Program-made: the position numbers and the translations under genes
The notes under the pieces: generated by a model
Told to the model about the DNA's origin: nothing
The model's input: only the letters and a program-made list of their open reading frames with translations
Database searches by the model: none
In this document: positions 58,824 to 64,000 of the stretch, piece by piece
Position numbering within the stretch: the first letter of the stretch is position 1
Layout of the letters: the number at the start of each line of letters is the position of its first letter
Source: Adiantum capillus-veneris
Taxonomy: Eukaryota > Streptophyta > Polypodiopsida > Polypodiales > Pteridaceae
Length of the DNA: 64,000 bases
NCBI GenBank assembly: GCA_014529385.2
Contig: CM043968.1
Span: forward strand, 131,434,018-131,498,017
Reading direction: 5' to 3'

Positions 58824-59159
58824 AGAAGCGTTTTTTAAATAAGTGACGGTATTTCCATGAGGGACACTCTCGAGAGAGGAAAACAAGTCACAATGTGAAG
58901 TAATGTGCTTTGTAACACCACTATCAAAGTACCAAACATGTGAATGTGCAACAACTAACATACATGCATCATGATAGGAGGATCATAAATACCGCATTTG
59001 CATCTACATCAATAGCACAATCATCATTTCTAGAAGATTTTGCAATTGCTTTATTGGTTGTAGATCAAGCCTCTTTCTTCTTGGCCTTTTTTGTCTTCAA
59101 CTTAGGACATTGCTTTATCAAATGAGAATTAACCTTGCAATAATGGCATGTGTCATAAA
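58824..59159 (-). pseudogene. Ty1/copia zinc knuckle and protease fragment (unit 2)
   Basis: Counterpart of 36090-36425. Confidence 0.75.
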
Positions 59160-60682
59160 TTAAATCTAATATCTAACCAACCCAAATGATTTTCTCACAT
59201 TAAGCTGATCATTTAATGTGGGATAATAAATGGGAACAATGGCTAGAATATAGACATGTGCGTACGGATCTATCTCAACACGGGGCCAATAGTAAAGGGG
59301 TCCAAATGAGAGATGGTCTGTCAAAGATAAAGGATAACTAATGGAGCTTAAAATACCTTAGGGTTAGCCTCATTAAAGACCTCCAATGGTTAGTGTTAAA
59401 AGTCCCTTCACCTTAGGCAAGCTAGGGTTGAGCTTGAGGTGGGAACCCGACCTAAGCTTGAGGTGCTTGTCGTGCTTGATGACTAAGGTGCTTGAGGTGC
59501 TTGTCATGCTTGATGACTAAGGTAATTGAAGTGCTTGTCATACTTAATGAGGAAGGTGCTTGAGAAGCTTCCCATGCATGGGGGGTAAGGTGCTTGAGCC
59601 AAAAAGAGACCCAAGAAAGGAGGTGGAAAGTCCCAAAGTTAGGGGAATCTTTGACTTAATCTCCCACTCACCCAAAGGGCACCCCTTTTCTCAAGGGGCA
59701 CATGGGACACATGTCAGACTCTCCTTATGCTTAGCCACATGGTTTGTTTGAATGCTATAATTGGCTGGGCTAAAGAGGGGTCCAATGAGCTTCTAGTTCC
59801 ATCCAACAAATATCTAGATATTTTCAAGCTCTCTCTCTCTCTAAGGGATAAGGAGGCCACTTGTTCAAAGACTACCCATGTAGTTGAAACGTATGCTGCA
59901 TGTGATTGGTAAGGAGGCGAGGGGTCCAATGAGCTTGAGACATGGAAAAAAGGGTAGAACTCACCCCAAGCAAGCAAGGGGTGTGCTAGGGGGGTATACA
60001 CCACACACACACAATCATTTTGTGGATTCATTCTCACTTGGTGAAAGTACAGGAACTCTACCTCCTTCTCCAAGCTTGTGAGAAGTTAGAGCCTACACCA
60101 ACACTCTTGGCTATGGAATGAAAATCCAACCAAGAGCCATGCTTCAATGCTTAAGCTTTCCATCGTCATTACTATGCTATTATGTATGCTAGCAAGACGA
60201 TTGATGATAAGGAGGAGCTATTTCTTTCTCCTATGGAATGTTTCTTCTTCCTCTTCACTACCCTCATTCCCCGCTAGCTCTCTCCACCTTTGAAGGTGTT
60301 TGAGGCCTTGGGACTGAGGCTTGGGATAGTTAATGCTTTCTACAAAGTTTATGTTATGCTTGTGATGCATGATGATTTCCATCTTCATTGCATCACCTAG
60401 GTCACAAGGAACACAAAGATTGTATTGTACCAAGTCTCTCTTGATGGGAGAAACTATAATACAAATGCCTATTGGAGGGGGGACCGGCTCCGTATGAATC
60501 CGGTCCTCAACTGTTGTCATGTTCTCTAAACTCTCTTTCTTGCAAAAGTATTTTTCATGCCAAGTTAACTAAGTACCATGTTTATGTTGCTATCATCAAT
60601 TAAGTTCACCCGCTATACTCAAAAATTAACCTCACAAGAGTGCTTTATCTAATTTCTTAATTCCGCTACTACTATCAAAGTT
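59160..60682. mobile_element. 1.52-kb insertion inside the copia gag remnant (unit 2)
   Basis: Counterpart of 36426-37984, one 36-bp minisatellite unit shorter (near 59470). Confidence 0.5.
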
Positions 60683-61433
60683 CTTAGGCCATTTCCATTA
60701 CAGCATGCATCTTCTTCTTGCCTTTTTCACCAAAATTCCTAGAGAAGTTGATGCCAGCAAAAGCATTAGATATGAGAGATGATCTACTACTCACAAAATA
60801 ACCACGAGAAGTGGTTGCATTGGTTACCACCTCCAACAAAATCCTGCTCAAGTGCATGATGTTCAGCCATTTTCTTTCTTGAAAGTGACTCTTGTAATAG
60901 CAATGTGCATATGCATCAAGAACAATATGCACAAATTATCTGTCAAAAATAACTTCACTTGCAAAAACCAGTTTCTCATTGATATACTTGACACAAGCAA
61001 GAAAAGTATCCATGTCATCTTCCTCTTGCATAATCTTTGACTCGATCTCTTTACACAGTAATGTAATTTTAGCCTAATTGCAACTTACATAAAGACCAAT
61101 CAAAGTATCCCAAGCCTTTGTCATTGATTTTATTGATAAATGTGAGGAGTGATATTGTGTTTCACACATAATGCAATCAATGCATGCGCCTGAGCATCTC
61201 TAACATCCCAACAAGATTGCATAGTTGTAGGCAAAACCAACTCTAACAGCAACAAACATGCTAGAACCCGCAACATCCTCAATAGATCCTGTATCCATAG
61301 AAGGTGGATGTGAATCAATGTCTTGCACAACATTGTACACAAGAACATGCGTCATCAGATAAGCCCACATTGGGTAGTTGTCCCCATCCAATTTTTCCTC
61401 AGCACAGCGAACATCTCGAAATCATTTATGTTA
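60683..61433 (-). pseudogene. Ty1/copia gag (UBN2-type) remnant (unit 2)
   Basis: Counterpart of 37985-38735. Confidence 0.75.
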
Positions 61434-61454
61434 TTGTCAACCAATGCGAGTGAT

Positions 61455-61938
61455 TTCGTTCTGCAAGCTGAACTAGCTTACTGGCAGCCAAGATTTATGC
61501 AACTGGTCCTTTTTTTTTAGAGGACAGGAAATATATTAAAGAAAATAAATTAAATACAACTTTTTCTCACGCGTGGGGAGAGAGGCATCCCTTCAAAAGA
61601 AAAAAAAAACTAGAGTTCTAGGCAGGCAAAATCCATAACTAATCTCCCTCTAGAGTAGATCTTAAGCATAAGACCCTTCCAAAGATGCCATCTACGATTT
61701 TTTTGGAGAACATGCAGGGGCCATTGGCAACATCTTGCATCTGATTGATACAAGAGATAAAGTAAGTTTCTTTAACTGTATGACAAAGGGGTTGGAGTTT
61801 TCCTCCATTTTTTGCTTGAACATTGTTTCTATCCTTTAAGACTACCAAGCCCACGGGTACACCAGTCTCCACATATTCCAGAGTGAAATATCCATCCTAA
61901 CATGTACACCCATTGTTTAGAGCACCAATTGAGGCCCG
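61455..61938 (-). mobile_element. LINE 3'-end fragment (unit 2)
   Basis: Counterpart of 38757-39240. Confidence 0.65.
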
Positions 61939-62406
61939 GCCACTTCTTGTTTAACTTCCTTTCTAGTTGCTCATCAAATTCTAGTATGCAGGAGAACTTC
62001 TTGTAGGCCTTCTAAGCATATTGTTGCAGATAGATTTCCTTGTTCTGCCTAAATTTTGAACTCATTTGTAGAAGTATCAACTTATCCAACCTGCAAACAA
62101 TTTTTCTCCCCCTAGCTCATCTGCATTATAAGATACAACCCGCTACACTCATTTGTGCTACTAGAACTTTCCTCTTCTAATTGAATATAATTGAGGCTTT
62201 GTACAAAATATTTCACGAGACTCGTGTTAAAAGCAAAAATATACTTTAGCTTGTGCAACTCGTTTTTGTCTCACTGTCACAACACTGCTAAGAGAAAAAG
62301 ACATTTTTAAAACCTCCTTCTGTAAGGTGAACTAGCTAATTACTGGTAGCCAAAATTTATGCAACTGGTCTTGCTTGGTGGGTGTTGCTATAGAACATCC
62401 ATATAA

Positions 62407-63879
<1,473 letters not shown>

Positions 63880-64000
63880 CCTAAATCAAAAAAGAGAGAA
63901 TAGAATTACCATTTTTGTGGATGTGTTGGCTTTATCATCTTCAAATTCGTCATCCTCCATCTCATCATCATCATCATCATCATCATGGAAATCATCCTCA
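63880..64000 (-). pseudogene. CACTA TNP2-like remnant, acidic tail only (cut by window end)
   Basis: Matches 41191-41310 of unit 1, including the CAT-repeat that codes an Asp run on the minus strand. The DUF4216-like part should follow outside the window. Confidence 0.55.

Overview
The window looks like intergenic and repeat-rich DNA from a land plant with a large genome. Evidence: complete and broken Ty3, Ty1/copia, LINE and CACTA elements of plant type, very many long (CT)n/(GT)n tracts, short introns, and a ROH1/BYPASS1-like gene, a plant-specific family. The species cannot be fixed from sequence alone. The style of the Ty3 polymerase and LINE remnants would suit a non-seed plant such as a fern or lycophyte, but that is a weak inference.

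Region 1 (1-13960). A complete 13.4 kb Ty3-type LTR retrotransposon lies at 351-13749. It has 574-bp LTRs that differ at 3 sites, a 5-bp target duplication (ATCCT), a tRNA-Asp-type primer site and a purine tract. It was inserted into a small minus-strand host gene or pseudogene whose exons lie on both sides (1-350 and 13750-13960). Its coding region carries gag, protease, RT, RNase H and integrase. It also carries a second, DTG-type retropepsin-like domain after the integrase, a region with four W-V/I-P-K motifs, and a separate acidic accessory ORF behind an internal purine tract and TATA. The reading frame steps by -1 five times between gag and pol, and once more in the accessory ORF.

Region 2 (13961-19162) is a graveyard: a Ty1/copia gag fragment, the 3' end of a LINE ORF2, a composite microsatellite array, one end of a CACTA-like transposon, and the 5' part of another LTR element with a tRNA-Trp-type primer site and the start of gag. 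That gag is cut at 19163.

Region 3 (19163-64000) is a direct, head-to-tail duplication. Unit 1 is 19163-41850. Unit 2 is 41851 to the window end, incomplete by about 540 bp. The units are nearly identical, differing mainly in microsatellite length, a 37-bp and a 36-bp tandem-repeat change and scattered SNPs. Each unit holds: a SWIM zinc-finger fragment, three ~410-bp tandem repeats, a duplicated mosaic repeat, a GGTTAT-rich minisatellite, one intact ROH1/BYPASS1-like gene (31169-32344 and 53903-55078, identical proteins), minus-strand LINE and copia remnants, and a minus-strand CACTA TNP2 (DUF4216-like) remnant that reaches the unit border. The duplication may be real or may be two haplotypes/contigs joined by the assembler. 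The clustered single-base indels at the left edge of unit 1 favour checking the latter first.

The only convincing host genes are the two ROH1/BYPASS1-like copies. Almost everything else is mobile-element DNA in various stages of decay.
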